Assembly (NCBI GenBank): GCA_017556795.1
Contig: JAFYLZ010000005.1
Span: forward strand, 1 to 64,000
Direction: 5' to 3'
Length of the DNA: 64,000 nucleotides
Origin: Candidatus Saccharimonadota bacterium
GTDB taxonomy: Bacteria > Patescibacteriota > Saccharimonadia > Saccharimonadales > Saccharimonadaceae
This document shows, piece after piece, positions 1-11,694 of this stretch; positions within the stretch are counted from its first letter, which is position 1; every line of letters begins with the position of its first letter. Made by a program: the position numbers and the translations under genes. The notes under the pieces were generated by a model. The model was not told where the DNA came from and searched no databases. It saw only the letters and a program-made list of their open reading frames with translations.

Positions 1-1329
1 CTTGGTATCATCGCTTGAAGTAATGGTGTAGCTTTCTAGATCTGTGCCGGTAACGGTAATAGTAGCAAAGGTTTCTGCAGCAACATCACTATCATAGTAG
101 AGATCAATTTGTGATGGTGAGATTGTAGCGGTGGAGATATCATTCAGCCAGTGCGCATAGTAGGTAACGTCGGATTCGGAAACCTGGGTACCAGCATCAA
201 CAAGGCTGCCGCCGTCGGCTGCGGTGTACCAGTTGTTAAATACGTGGTCGGTGTAGGTTGGGCCAGCTGGGATGCGATCGCCGAGCGTAGAATTAATCGG
301 AACTTCAACGACGGTTTCGTCGGTGGTGCTGTTATTGTGAATGAAGCGGGCATTGACCGAAACGCGTTCAAACTTCGCAACTACCTTGGTATCTTCGGTG
401 AGTTCGGTCGAGCCTGGAATTGGGTCGCCATCTTCGGTCTCCCAACCAACAAATTCAAAATTAGCCTTGGATGGAGTAGAGAGCGCGCTCACGGTGGCTC
501 CGTAAGCTATTGGAGTGACGCTCTCGTCCCCATCGATATCCATGGTGATCGCCAATTTATCCATGAATCTATAGTCAGTGGTCAGGACGAAATCCGAAGA
601 CTCGGTCAGCGCCTTTGCCGCGACCGGGATGAGGGATGAGATAACTAGAAGAGAAATAATAAGCTTGCGGCCGTTGTAGTTTTTCTTACGACCGTTGCTT
701 TCTTCGCTTGTGCGCCAGACGCAAACAATCAGGCCGATTGCGGAAATGATCAAAATAGCAATATGGACCGGTAGGTGATCTCCGGTTTTTGGGTTGTCGG
801 TTTCGCCTTCATCGGACGGGGTCGGCTCTGGGGTCGGTTCTGGGGTTGGCTCTGTAGTTTCTTCGTATGTGATTGTAAATCGAACTGATAAATGCTGGTC
901 TCTGTCATTTAAGCTAGCGACGCTAGCGATATATTCGGCTTCAACTACGAGGTCGAAGCTGGCGCCGCCGGCGATTTCCTCGCCAGCATGTTTGTCGTAA
1001 TCATAAGAGACGCTAGAGTTACTGTTGTCGTCCGAAATATTAATAATTCTATAGGTTTTATCATGCTGGTTTTTGACGGAAAGACTATAGGTGATGGTGT
1101 CACCAACATGATGAAACACGGTGTCGCTTTCGATAGTATCGGCGTCGTAATTAGTGACATCGCCGGTGACGTCCGTGTCGCGAGCAGAAACTTCGGCGCC
1201 AACAATTCTGAAAGCGTCGGTATCAGCCACCGCGTTGAAACTCAGGATCAATGCAGTGATGAATGTTGCGAAAAATAGCACCGCCAGGATGCTACTCTTC
1301 CCCACTTTTTCTCGCAGTTTTGAAATCAT
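1..1329 (-). CDS. Surface protein with internal NPKTG motif and InlB-type repeats (C-terminus off the window)
   Basis: The frame is open from the ATG at 1329 to base 1, giving 443 residues with the C-terminus missing. Order seen: signal peptide (residues 1-35); an Ig-like N-terminal domain (about 36-160) resembling that of the 1048-aa protein at 19190-22336; a Pro/Glu/Thr linker; NPKTGD at about 179; a membrane helix; basic GRKK; a second helix ending VAAKA; then at least two InlB/Listeria-Bacteroides (Flg_new, PF09479) repeats with the FxGW...YxAxW pattern. NPKTGD-helix-basic tail is a sortase-sorting layout, but here it is internal. A TATAAT and a GGAG ribosome site precede the ATG. Probably cell-surface displayed; ligand unknown. 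Confidence 0.8.
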   Translation of the reverse strand, partial: MISKLREKVGKSSILAVLFFATFITALILSFNAVADTDAFRIVGAEVSARDTDVTGDVTNYDADTIESDTVFHHVGDTITYSLSVKNQHDKTYRIINISDDNSNSSVSYDYDKHAGEEIAGGASFDLVVEAEYIASVASLNDRDQHLSVRFTITYEETTEPTPEPTPEPTPSDEGETDNPKTGDHLPVHIAILIISAIGLIVCVWRTSEESNGRKKNYNGRKLIISLLVISSLIPVAAKALTESSDFVLTTDYRFMDKLAITMDIDGDESVTPIAYGATVSALSTPSKANFEFVGWETEDGDPIPGSTELTEDTKVVAKFERVSVNARFIHNNSTTDETVVEVPINSTLGDRIPAGPTYTDHVFNNWYTAADGGSLVDAGTQVSESDVTYYAHWLNDISTATISPSQIDLYYDSDVAAETFATITVTGTDLESYTITSSDDTK

Positions 1330-1415
1330 GAGGTTTTTGTAACTCCAATACATAACCATTATATAATAGCCACGAGCAAAATGGAACAAAATATATCAGT
1401 TTTTACGTGTAATTT

Positions 1416-4429
<3,014 letters not shown>

Positions 4430-4449
<20 letters not shown>

Positions 4450-5308
4450 GCTCGAGCCTTTCAATACGTTTTTCAATTGGCGGGTGAGTGCTGAATAGGT
4501 TGCTTAAGAAACCTTTGCGAAGCGGGTTGTTAATGTAGAGCTGCGCAGCGGCCGAGTTTTGACTGCGCATTGGTTGCGAGTGTGATTGAAGTTTTTTGAG
4601 TGCGGCAATCATGCCTTCTGGATAGCGCGTAATGTTGACAGCCGAAGCATCAGCAAGATATTCGCGCTCGCGCGAGACAGCCATTTGCACGATGGCGGCA
4701 AAAACTGGCGTAAGAATCGCTACGACCAACATGATGATGAGGCCGACCGGGCTGCGTTCTTCTTCACGTTTGCGGTTGCCGTAGAAAATCAGACGCGAAG
4801 CGACGTCGGCAAACAAACCGACTACGCAGACTAAGCCAAACACGATAGTAGAAACACGAATGTCATAGTTTTTAACATGAGACATTTCGTGCGCCATCAC
4901 GGCAGTAAGTTCTTTGTCGTCCATAATGTCGAGCAAACCGGTCGTGGCGGCGACGATAGCGCTTTTTGGATCACGACCAGTAGCAAAAGCGTTCGGTGCT
5001 GGGTCGTTAACAATGTAAACTTTCGGCATTGGCAAACCGGTTGTGATGCTAAGGTTTTCAACTGCATTATATAGACGCGGGCAATCTTTTTTGGTAATTT
5101 CTTTAGCGCCCGTCATGGCGGTAGCTAGAGAACTTGACAAAAAATACTGCAAAACGGCGTAGCCGGTAGCGATCACTAGTGTCCAAAGCGAAATCGTCCA
5201 ATCGTTAAAATACCAAGCAAAAAGACAAGAAATCGCCGCGATAAAAACCACGAAACCGGCCATTAGAAAAACGGTTTTGCGTTTGTTTGCGGCGATTTGC
5301 TTGTACAT
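4430..5308 (-). CDS. htpX: Membrane zinc metalloprotease HtpX
   Basis: M48-family membrane protease that degrades misfolded membrane proteins. The 292 aa match the family. Seen: two N-terminal membrane helices (about 14-32 and 38-60); zinc motif HEMSH at 140-144; two further hydrophobic segments; downstream glutamate in SREREYLAD as the third zinc ligand; C-terminal FSTHPPIEKRI signature. It follows lemA by 8 nt. The lemA-htpX pair is conserved in many bacteria and is usually linked to envelope stress. Confidence 0.95.
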
Positions 5309-5316
5309 TGTTTTCC

Positions 5317-5886
5317 TTAGAATTTAACTTCTGGAGCTTTTTCAACGCGTTCGAATTCTTTTTCGTCGACGTTGTAGTATTCACGAATCTTGAAGCTGTG
5401 GAACAAGATGTTGAATGGGAAAACTTTGATTTTGGTGTTCAAATCTTTAGCACCGGCGTTGTAGAAGCGGCGGGAAGCGCTAACTTTGTCTTCGGTGTCG
5501 CTAATTTCGGACATCAATTTCTTGAAGTTGTCGTTTGCTTGAAGAGCTGGATAATTCTCTGCCACAGCCATGATGCGAGAAAGCGCACCAAGCATAGAGC
5601 GATCGGCATCGGCAACGCTTTGAACGGTGCGGGCGCCCATCATTTTGGCACGAGCATCAGCACAGTGTTCAAAGACTTCTTTTTCGTGCTTAGCGTAGCC
5701 TTTGACGGTTTCAACAAGATTTGGCAACATGTCGGCGCGACGTTTGAGCTGGATGGTAATGTCTGACCATGCTTCTTCGACGCGTTCGTTAAGTTTGACT
5801 AAACTATTGTACATTCCAGCAATGATGGCCCCGAACAAAACGATGATACCAACGATTACTAGGATAACAATCAACCATACTGGCAT
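5317..5886 (-). CDS. lemA: LemA family protein
   Basis: LemA proteins are membrane-anchored helical bundles of unclear biochemical role, commonly encoded beside HtpX. The 189-aa protein has one N-terminal membrane helix (residues 3-25), then the family pattern NSLVKLNERVEEAWSDI and ILKRRADMLPNLVETVK-like helices. First gene of the operon. Unlike many neighbours it has an ordinary leader: a TATAAT about 30 nt upstream and AAAAAGGAG before the ATG. Confidence 0.93.
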   Translation of the reverse strand: MPVWLIVILVIVGIIVLFGAIIAGMYNSLVKLNERVEEAWSDITIQLKRRADMLPNLVETVKGYAKHEKEVFEHCADARAKMMGARTVQSVADADRSMLGALSRIMAVAENYPALQANDNFKKLMSEISDTEDKVSASRRFYNAGAKDLNTKIKVFPFNILFHSFKIREYYNVDEKEFERVEKAPEVKF

Positions 5887-5956
5887 TTTAATTCTCCTTT
5901 TTACGCTTACTATTATACACCGTTTTTAGCATGAGTTCAACGTTTACGGCGGTGAG

Positions 5957-6532
5957 CTACTGCTCGATGCCTTCGCGTTTAAACACTTTGATAAAGGTGC
6001 CAAAGAAGCATTTTATGTCAAACCAAAAACTTAGTTTTTTAACATATTCGCCGTCTAGTTCGGCCTTTTTCTTTTCTGGTATTTCATCGCGGCCGTTAAT
6101 TTGTGCCCAGCCGCTCAGGCCTGGACGAACGTCGTTGGCGCCGGTTTGGTCACGCAGTTTGATTAATTCAGTTTGATTCCAAAGTGCTGGGCGCGGACCG
6201 ATAAAACTCATTTGGCCAATAAAAATGTTAAAGACTTGCGGTAGCTCATCCAAGCTGGTTTTTCGCAGAATGCGACCAATGCGAGTGATGTACTGTTCTG
6301 GGTTTTTGATCTTGTCGGTTGGTAAATCCGGTGTGTCAACTTTCATAGTGCGGAATTTCAGAATCTTAAACATTTTCTTGTTTTTGCCAAAACGTTTTTG
6401 GCGGAAAAAGACTGGGCCAGGATTGGTGATCAAAATCAAAAGCGAAATTAAAACAAATGGAATCAAAAGAACGATGATGGCGATAAACGAAATCACAATA
6501 TCGATGAGACGTTTGAAGAAATGTTTGTACAT
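5957..6532 (-). CDS. Polyprenyl-phosphate phosphoglycosyl transferase (PglC/WcaJ-type)
   Basis: Monotopic phosphoglycosyl transferase (bacterial sugar transferase, PF02397) that moves a sugar phosphate from a UDP-sugar to undecaprenyl phosphate, the first membrane step of surface glycan assembly. The 191 aa correspond to the catalytic core only. Seen: N-terminal re-entrant hydrophobic segment (12-35); KFRTM; the catalytic Asp-Glu in SLDELPQ; IGPRP; and the terminal RPGLSGWAQINGRD motif. Its start overlaps the stop of the PglF-like gene (TAATG), so the two are co-translated and probably act on the same nucleotide sugar. Confidence 0.93.
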   Translation of the reverse strand: MYKHFFKRLIDIVISFIAIIVLLIPFVLISLLILITNPGPVFFRQKRFGKNKKMFKILKFRTMKVDTPDLPTDKIKNPEQYITRIGRILRKTSLDELPQVFNIFIGQMSFIGPRPALWNQTELIKLRDQTGANDVRPGLSGWAQINGRDEIPEKKKAELDGEYVKKLSFWFDIKCFFGTFIKVFKREGIEQ

Positions 6533-8388
6533 TATGATACCTTGTAAGTTTTAACGATGGCCGCCGTGAGCTCTTTGATGTCGTCGCGGTTGCGTTGAGC
6601 AGAATCAATTAATTTGTCGAGATTCGCGAGGAAGTTTTTGTCGATGTCGAGCGGTTTGCCAATGTGAATTAATTTGTTTGGCGTTTCCTTCATGCCCTCT
6701 TCGTCCATCAACATTTCTTCAAATAACTTTTCACCAGGACGAAGGCCGGTAATTTTGATTTCGATATCCTTGCCTGGTTCGAGGCCTTTGTAGCGAATAA
6801 TTTTCTTGGCCAAATCGTAAATGCGGACCGGCTTGCCCATATCGAGCACGAAGATTTCGCCGCCGTCAGCATAGACGCTGGCCTGCAAAATCAAACCAAC
6901 AGCTTCCGGAATGGTCATAAAGTAGCGCATCACGTCCTTGTGCGTGACGGTGACTGGGCCGCCGTTGTCGATTTGCTTCATAAACAAAGGAATTACCGAG
7001 CCATTACTACCAAGCACGTTACCAAAGCGTACGGCAACGTAATCGGTCTTGGATTTTTTGTCGTAGGCCTGAATAATCATTTCGCAAATGCGCTTAGACG
7101 CACCCATGATGTTGGTTGGACGGACGGCTTTGTCGGTGCTAACGAGCACAAATTTTTTCACGCCGTATTTGTCGGCCAATTTAACCGTGTTGAGCGTACC
7201 GAGACAGTTGTTCTTGATCGATTCATTCGGACTGCGTTCCATTAATGGCACATGTTTGTGTGCTGCGGCATGATAAACCTGGTCTGGGTGGAATTCAGCA
7301 AATACTTTTTCGAGGCGAGCATAATCGCGCACGGAACCGATGATGGTTTCGAGATTGATTTCTGGATAATTACGATAAAGTTCTTGTTGAATCTCGTAGG
7401 CATTGTTTTCGTAAATGTCGAAAATAATCAAAAGTTTTGGATTGGCCTTGGCGATTTGGCGACAAAGTTCCGAACCGATTGAGCCACCGCCACCAGTCAC
7501 GAGAATGACTTTGCCGGTGAGGCTGTCGGTGATTTCGGTATCATTAACAGTAATTTGATCGCGACCAAGAAAGTCTTCGTAATTAATTGGGCGAATTTGC
7601 GAGAAGACGCTGTTCGCCTTTTGATCCATCGTAATATAAATCGCTGGCAAAATTTTGATTTCGCATTTGGTCTTTTGGCATTCGGTGACGATTTTGGCAA
7701 TCGTTTCCTTGCCGGCGGACGGAATAGCGATGATGATTTGATCAATTTTATATTTCAAAGCTGCAGCGTGAATTTCGCGACTGCTACCAACGATTGGGAT
7801 GCCACGAATGCGCGTGCGTTGTTTTTGTTTGTCGTCGTCGATAATACAGCAAACGTTTGTGTCGCGATATTGTTCGTTGCGTTCGATTTCATCGATCAAC
7901 ATGCGGGCAGCTTCGCCGCCACCAATAATCATGGTGTTCGTGGAGCGTTTCTTGTTTGGCAATGTGTGCGCAATGGCGCGGCCGATGCGATAAGAATAAC
8001 GAATGCCACAAGTAAAGACGATGAGCAAAACGACAAAGATGAACCAGAAGCTCGTCGGTACTGGTAAGCCGGAAATATATTTATAGGCAAAAATTGCCGC
8101 GTCGGCAAAAATACAAGCGATGATGACAGAAATTAATTCTGGAATTGACGCATAGCGCCAAACCGAAGTGTAGAGTCCGGCAATGGCAAAAACTGCAATA
8201 ACAATCAAACAATCGATTGGCAAATAATATATAACGGAATGAATAAATGATTCTGGAACTTGCTGAAAATCAAAACGCATCCAGAGTGCTAAATACGAAG
8301 CGAGCGCAACCGAAACAATATCGAAGAAAGCCAAAATCAAGATGCGTGGAACTTTTTTGTTGAAAACAATTTTCGCTTTATTTTTCAT
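6532..8388 (-). CDS. PglF/CapD-like UDP-sugar 4,6-dehydratase, membrane-bound
   Basis: Polysaccharide biosynthesis protein of the PglF/FlaA1/CapD class that converts UDP-GlcNAc to a 4-keto-6-deoxy sugar, for example on the way to bacillosamine-type sugars. The 618-aa protein has four N-terminal membrane helices, a CoA-binding-like Rossmann domain with GGGEAARM, and a second NAD-binding domain beginning TGGGGSIGSE near residue 300. An in-frame ATG at 8412 lies at the -10 region (TATGCTAAAAT) and is upstream of the predicted transcript start; the ATG at 8388, about 8 nt into the transcript, is preferred. Downstream is the PglC-like transferase. Exact sugar product is inferred. Confidence 0.9.
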   Translation of the reverse strand: MKNKAKIVFNKKVPRILILAFFDIVSVALASYLALWMRFDFQQVPESFIHSVIYYLPIDCLIVIAVFAIAGLYTSVWRYASIPELISVIIACIFADAAIFAYKYISGLPVPTSFWFIFVVLLIVFTCGIRYSYRIGRAIAHTLPNKKRSTNTMIIGGGEAARMLIDEIERNEQYRDTNVCCIIDDDKQKQRTRIRGIPIVGSSREIHAAALKYKIDQIIIAIPSAGKETIAKIVTECQKTKCEIKILPAIYITMDQKANSVFSQIRPINYEDFLGRDQITVNDTEITDSLTGKVILVTGGGGSIGSELCRQIAKANPKLLIIFDIYENNAYEIQQELYRNYPEINLETIIGSVRDYARLEKVFAEFHPDQVYHAAAHKHVPLMERSPNESIKNNCLGTLNTVKLADKYGVKKFVLVSTDKAVRPTNIMGASKRICEMIIQAYDKKSKTDYVAVRFGNVLGSNGSVIPLFMKQIDNGGPVTVTHKDVMRYFMTIPEAVGLILQASVYADGGEIFVLDMGKPVRIYDLAKKIIRYKGLEPGKDIEIKITGLRPGEKLFEEMLMDEEGMKETPNKLIHIGKPLDIDKNFLANLDKLIDSAQRNRDDIKELTAAIVKTYKVS

Positions 8389-8447
8389 ATTAATCTGCCC
8401 ATATTTTAGCATAACGCTTTAAAATCGACAAACTGCAGAAACCAAAA

Positions 8448-8479
8448 ATCCCGATTTAAAGGGGGGTTTAAATCGGGAT
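8448..8479 (-). terminator. Terminator of tRNA-Gly
   Basis: A perfect 13-bp stem (ATCCCGATTTAAA with its complement) with a six-C loop is followed on the minus strand by a T-run. It lies directly downstream of tRNA-Gly. Confidence 0.9.
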
Positions 8480-8482
8480 TAC

Positions 8483-8559
8483 TGGTGCGAATGAAGAGAC
8501 TCTAACTCTCGACCTCTTCCTTGGCAAGGAAGCGCTCTAAACAACTGAGCTACATTCGC
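8483..8559 (-). tRNA. tRNA-Gly (GCC)
   Basis: A full cloverleaf can be drawn: acceptor GCGAATG, anticodon stem CTTCC with loop TTGCCAA, T-arm, and encoded CCA. A TATAAT lies 10 nt upstream, so the primary transcript should carry only about 3-4 nt of 5' leader. Confidence 0.95.
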
Positions 8560-8672
8560 ATGTGTCCCTATTATAGCACACTTTTTTGATTTTTTGCAAG
8601 AATCCCGCCTCCAGACCTGGACAGATTAGCATAAGCGTGCTATAGTAATAATATAAATAACCAAAAACAAAC

Positions 8673-9638
8673 ATGGAAATAGCGCTACAAATACTCTTAC
8701 TCGTGGTTGGTTTTGTCCTCTTGATAAAGGGAGCCGATATTTTAGTGTCTGGCGCGTCGAGCGTAGCTGCGAATTTTAAAGTTTCCAAAATGTTAATTGG
8801 CCTTACGATTGTTGCCTTCGGTACGAGCGCACCAGAGCTGGCAGTTTCGATTTCTTCCCTGGCGGCTGGCTCAACCGACATGCTACTTGGCAATGTGATT
8901 GGTAGTAATATTATGAATATTCTGCTTTTGGTTGGAATTGGCGCAATGATTTGTCCAATCATTGTCAAAAGAAATACCGTAATGAAAGAGTTGCCGATTT
9001 TACTCTTGATTTCGACTGCGCTGGTAGTGCTATTTCTCGACGTCTCGCTCGCAAATGGCAGCAATAATGAAATTACACGTGCCGACGCAATCGTTTGTTT
9101 GTTGTTCTTCGCAATTTTTGTCTACTACTTGATTGCCATGGCGCGCAAAAAACGCACCGAAAAACAAGAAAAGCCGGAGCACAAACTTGGTAAATCTTTG
9201 CTTTTGACTTTGCTTGGTCTTGTCGGGATCGTTGGTGGTAGTCAAATGGTTGTGCACGGTGCCTCTTCGGTTGCTTCAGCGATCGGGATTTCGGATCGCA
9301 TGATTTCTTTGACTGTCATAGCGCTCGGCACGTCTCTGCCTGAGCTCGTAACCACTATCACCGCGGCCAAACGCAAAGAAACCGACCTAATCGTTGGCAA
9401 CATTATCGGTAGTAATATTTTCAATATCTGTGTCGTAATGGGAATCCCGGTGGCGCTGTTTGGTTCAATCTCGCCAAAGAGTTTTGAAATGATCGATCTA
9501 GTCGTGATGCTCGGCTCTGCGGCTCTGCTCTGGATTTTTGTCGAAAGAGACCGCAAAATTAGTCGGCTCGAAGGCGCAGTATTCTTGCTGATTTTTGCCG
9601 CTTACTATGGCAGCATAATTTACGGAGCGATCGTCTAA
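8673..9638 (+). CDS. Calcium/sodium antiporter (CaCA family, YrbG-like)
   Basis: Membrane antiporter exchanging Ca2+ for Na+ or H+. The 321-aa protein has about ten membrane helices as two homologous halves, each with the alpha-repeat signature: G-T-S-A-P-E-L near residue 50 with GNVIGSNIMN after it, and GTSLPELVTT with GNIIGSNIFN in the second half. The acidic residues in these repeats are the cation-binding ones. Its stop overlaps the start of the next transporter (TAATG). Family certain, ion specificity inferred. Confidence 0.92.
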   Translation: MEIALQILLLVVGFVLLIKGADILVSGASSVAANFKVSKMLIGLTIVAFGTSAPELAVSISSLAAGSTDMLLGNVIGSNIMNILLLVGIGAMICPIIVKRNTVMKELPILLLISTALVVLFLDVSLANGSNNEITRADAIVCLLFFAIFVYYLIAMARKKRTEKQEKPEHKLGKSLLLTLLGLVGIVGGSQMVVHGASSVASAIGISDRMISLTVIALGTSLPELVTTITAAKRKETDLIVGNIIGSNIFNICVVMGIPVALFGSISPKSFEMIDLVVMLGSAALLWIFVERDRKISRLEGAVFLLIFAAYYGSIIYGAIV

Positions 9639-10567
9639 TGTTTTGGTTGGTACTCATCGCAATTTATCTCGTGACCGACTCGGCGGCAATGTTTATCGAC
9701 AACTACGTGACCGACGTTTATTTTAAAGGTCGCCAATCCGTGGCACAAAAAGTTTTTACCGGCTGGAATTATACTCTATTCTCAGTTATTATGGCCGCAA
9801 TTGTTTGGCCGCAAATTATCGAGACGCCACCACTACTGCTCGCTTCAATTACGATTTCCGGTATTATCGCTGGCGTAAGTAGCATCGCCTATTACCGCGC
9901 TCTCGAGATTGAAGAGTCTACGAATATTGCAATTTTCTTCCAGGCGGCACCGATTCTTTATTTGGTGTTCGGCTGGTTCTTGTTGGGCGAAAAGTTCAAT
10001 CCTTTGCAACTGATCGCTTTCGCGATGATTCTAGCTGGCCCACTCTTAATCGTGGCCGCTTCTCGCAAAAATAGCCGCAAGGCTAAACTGCGCGCTATCT
10101 TCCTGGTGTTGATTTATGTCTTTATCTACACGATTGGTAACGTACTGTTTGTAAAAGTTAACTCTGGCGTAGAAATCGATTTCAGGGTCGCCATGACTTT
10201 CGTGTTCTTTGGCAAGGGCATCAGCAATCTGGCGCTTTGTTATGTTATTCGACCGAAATGGGTTAAGCGTTTCCGCCGCGTCGCCAGAGATAGTCGTGGC
10301 AAGATATATATTACGCTAAGTATTAATGGTGTTTTGTGTTTGATCAAGGACGCCGCTTACCGCTTGGCGCTTTTGACGGCGCCGGCAGTTGCGATTGCGG
10401 CCGCCGCCGGCGACTCGCTTGAGCCGATTGTAATTTTTATGATGGGTATCGTGCTGACTTTGATTAATCCAAAACTTGGTCGCGAAAAGCTCGACAAAAA
10501 AAGCGTCGCGGCGAGGCTTGTTGCGACTGCTCTAGTTGTAGTTGGAATTGCGGTTTTGCAAATATAA
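9638..10567 (+). CDS. EamA/DMT-family transporter
   Basis: Ten-helix drug/metabolite transporter superfamily protein (309 aa) with two EamA halves. The first half contains the usual YRALEIEESTNIAIFFQAAPILYLVFG-type stretch near residues 88-115; the second repeats it as YRLALLTAPAVAIAAAAGDSLEP. Likely exports or imports a small metabolite; the substrate cannot be told from sequence. Translationally coupled to the antiporter gene by a one-base overlap (TAATG). Confidence 0.85.
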   Translation: MFWLVLIAIYLVTDSAAMFIDNYVTDVYFKGRQSVAQKVFTGWNYTLFSVIMAAIVWPQIIETPPLLLASITISGIIAGVSSIAYYRALEIEESTNIAIFFQAAPILYLVFGWFLLGEKFNPLQLIAFAMILAGPLLIVAASRKNSRKAKLRAIFLVLIYVFIYTIGNVLFVKVNSGVEIDFRVAMTFVFFGKGISNLALCYVIRPKWVKRFRRVARDSRGKIYITLSINGVLCLIKDAAYRLALLTAPAVAIAAAAGDSLEPIVIFMMGIVLTLINPKLGREKLDKKSVAARLVATALVVVGIAVLQI

Positions 10568-10588
10568 TTGAATTTTTTGCAAAAAAAG

Positions 10589-10644
10589 TGGAGGCCCGTT
10601 TGCGAAGCTCCGGTGCCGAACATTTTTTGCAAAAAAATGGAGGC
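10589..10644. repeat. Duplicated tRNA-Cys 3' end with palindrome
   Basis: TGGAGGC occurs at 10589-10595 and again at 10638-10644, where it is the 3' end (GCCTCCA) of tRNA-Cys. Each copy is preceded by the palindrome TTTTTTGCAAAAAA. CGGTGCC (10611-10617) and GGCACCG (10642-10648) form an inverted repeat in which the second member is the tRNA acceptor strand. Confidence 0.7.
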
Positions 10645-10711
10645 ACCGACCGGAATTGAACCGGTGTACGCGGTTTTGCAGACCGCTGCGTAACCACTCC
10701 GCCACAGTGCC
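10638..10711 (-). tRNA. tRNA-Cys (GCA)
   Basis: Acceptor GGCACTG pairs with CGGTGCC; anticodon stem GCGGT with loop CTGCAAA gives GCA; discriminator U and encoded CCA. TAAAAT ends 8 nt before the 5' base, leaving a leader of about 1-2 nt. Confidence 0.95.
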
Positions 10712-10725
10712 GTGTTCTTATTTTA

Positions 10726-11694
10726 TCATAGATTCTTGATAATTGGCTCTTTAAGTTTAGATAGCTCGTCTGCCTTTTTGATAAGCGCAGCAACTTGAGC
10801 TTCTTTAATACGAGTTTCTTTGACCGAGTGCATTTTTTTAGATTCTAGAAGGTCATTATAATAACCGGTCTTTTCGGCAGCATCCCAGAACAAATCTTCC
10901 CCTTCTACGCCATCGCATTGCCAAGGTTTTTTGAACAAATTGTAGTGCACCAATTTAGCTTTTTTTAGATCGCCGTTTGGTTGTGCGTTCCAGGCATCGC
11001 TAAGGTGCAGAATTTTACCACGGCAAATCACGTTGAGATAATCTTGGTCCGGCGCTACGAGATTGGCGTCGAACGTATTAATCATATTAACCATTCTGGA
11101 AAGATAACGAATTTTGCGCATTTTCTTAAGATCAATCAGGAGCACGCCGGAGTTAACATATTCGTTGTACGGCACGCCGAGTGCGTTTTCGACATAGTGA
11201 CGAAATTCCGGCACGTTCTCCACTTTTTTATCAACGACCGCACCAACGATGTTGTCGCCAAGATCGATGTCGTACAAATTTGCGATGTCGTCGCAAAGAA
11301 TCGTGTCGCTATCAATATAGATTGCTTTGTTATACATCGGGTAAAGTCTAGCAATAAACGAACGATAATAATAAACCGCGGACGAGAAAAAGTCGCCGGC
11401 GCCGGTTTTCTTGGCGCAGTGATTAACAATCGTACGAAGATACAAACTGTGCGTGATTTTATGGAATTGGATTTCGCAGTTTTTGGTCACGAGGTTGCGA
11501 AGTCTAAAATAATTACGGAAGCTAAGCTTATCGTACAAAATCACCACGCGATAATGTTTCTTGGTGTTGGAATGCTTAATAAGCGACGCAATCGTACACG
11601 CGGCATATGGTGCGTAATCGTCGGAGATTGTCAAAAAAACTGGGATAACTCTATTTTTGTGAATCAGACTTTTTCCGGTATTGAAAATACTCAT
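10726..11694 (-). CDS. Glycosyltransferase family 8 protein
   Basis: Retaining GT8 (glycogenin/LgtC-like, GT-A fold) that transfers a sugar from a nucleotide sugar. The 322-aa protein shows the opening VFLTISDDYAPYAACTIASL, the DxD metal-binding motif in IDSDTILCDD (near residue 120) and the later DQDYLN and HYN motifs. AAGGAAG before the ATG supports the start at 11694, which gives a 44-nt overlap with the acyltransferase gene. Probably decorates a surface glycan or glycolipid; acceptor unknown. Confidence 0.9.
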   Translation of the reverse strand: MSIFNTGKSLIHKNRVIPVFLTISDDYAPYAACTIASLIKHSNTKKHYRVVILYDKLSFRNYFRLRNLVTKNCEIQFHKITHSLYLRTIVNHCAKKTGAGDFFSSAVYYYRSFIARLYPMYNKAIYIDSDTILCDDIANLYDIDLGDNIVGAVVDKKVENVPEFRHYVENALGVPYNEYVNSGVLLIDLKKMRKIRYLSRMVNMINTFDANLVAPDQDYLNVICRGKILHLSDAWNAQPNGDLKKAKLVHYNLFKKPWQCDGVEGEDLFWDAAEKTGYYNDLLESKKMHSVKETRIKEAQVAALIKKADELSKLKEPIIKNL

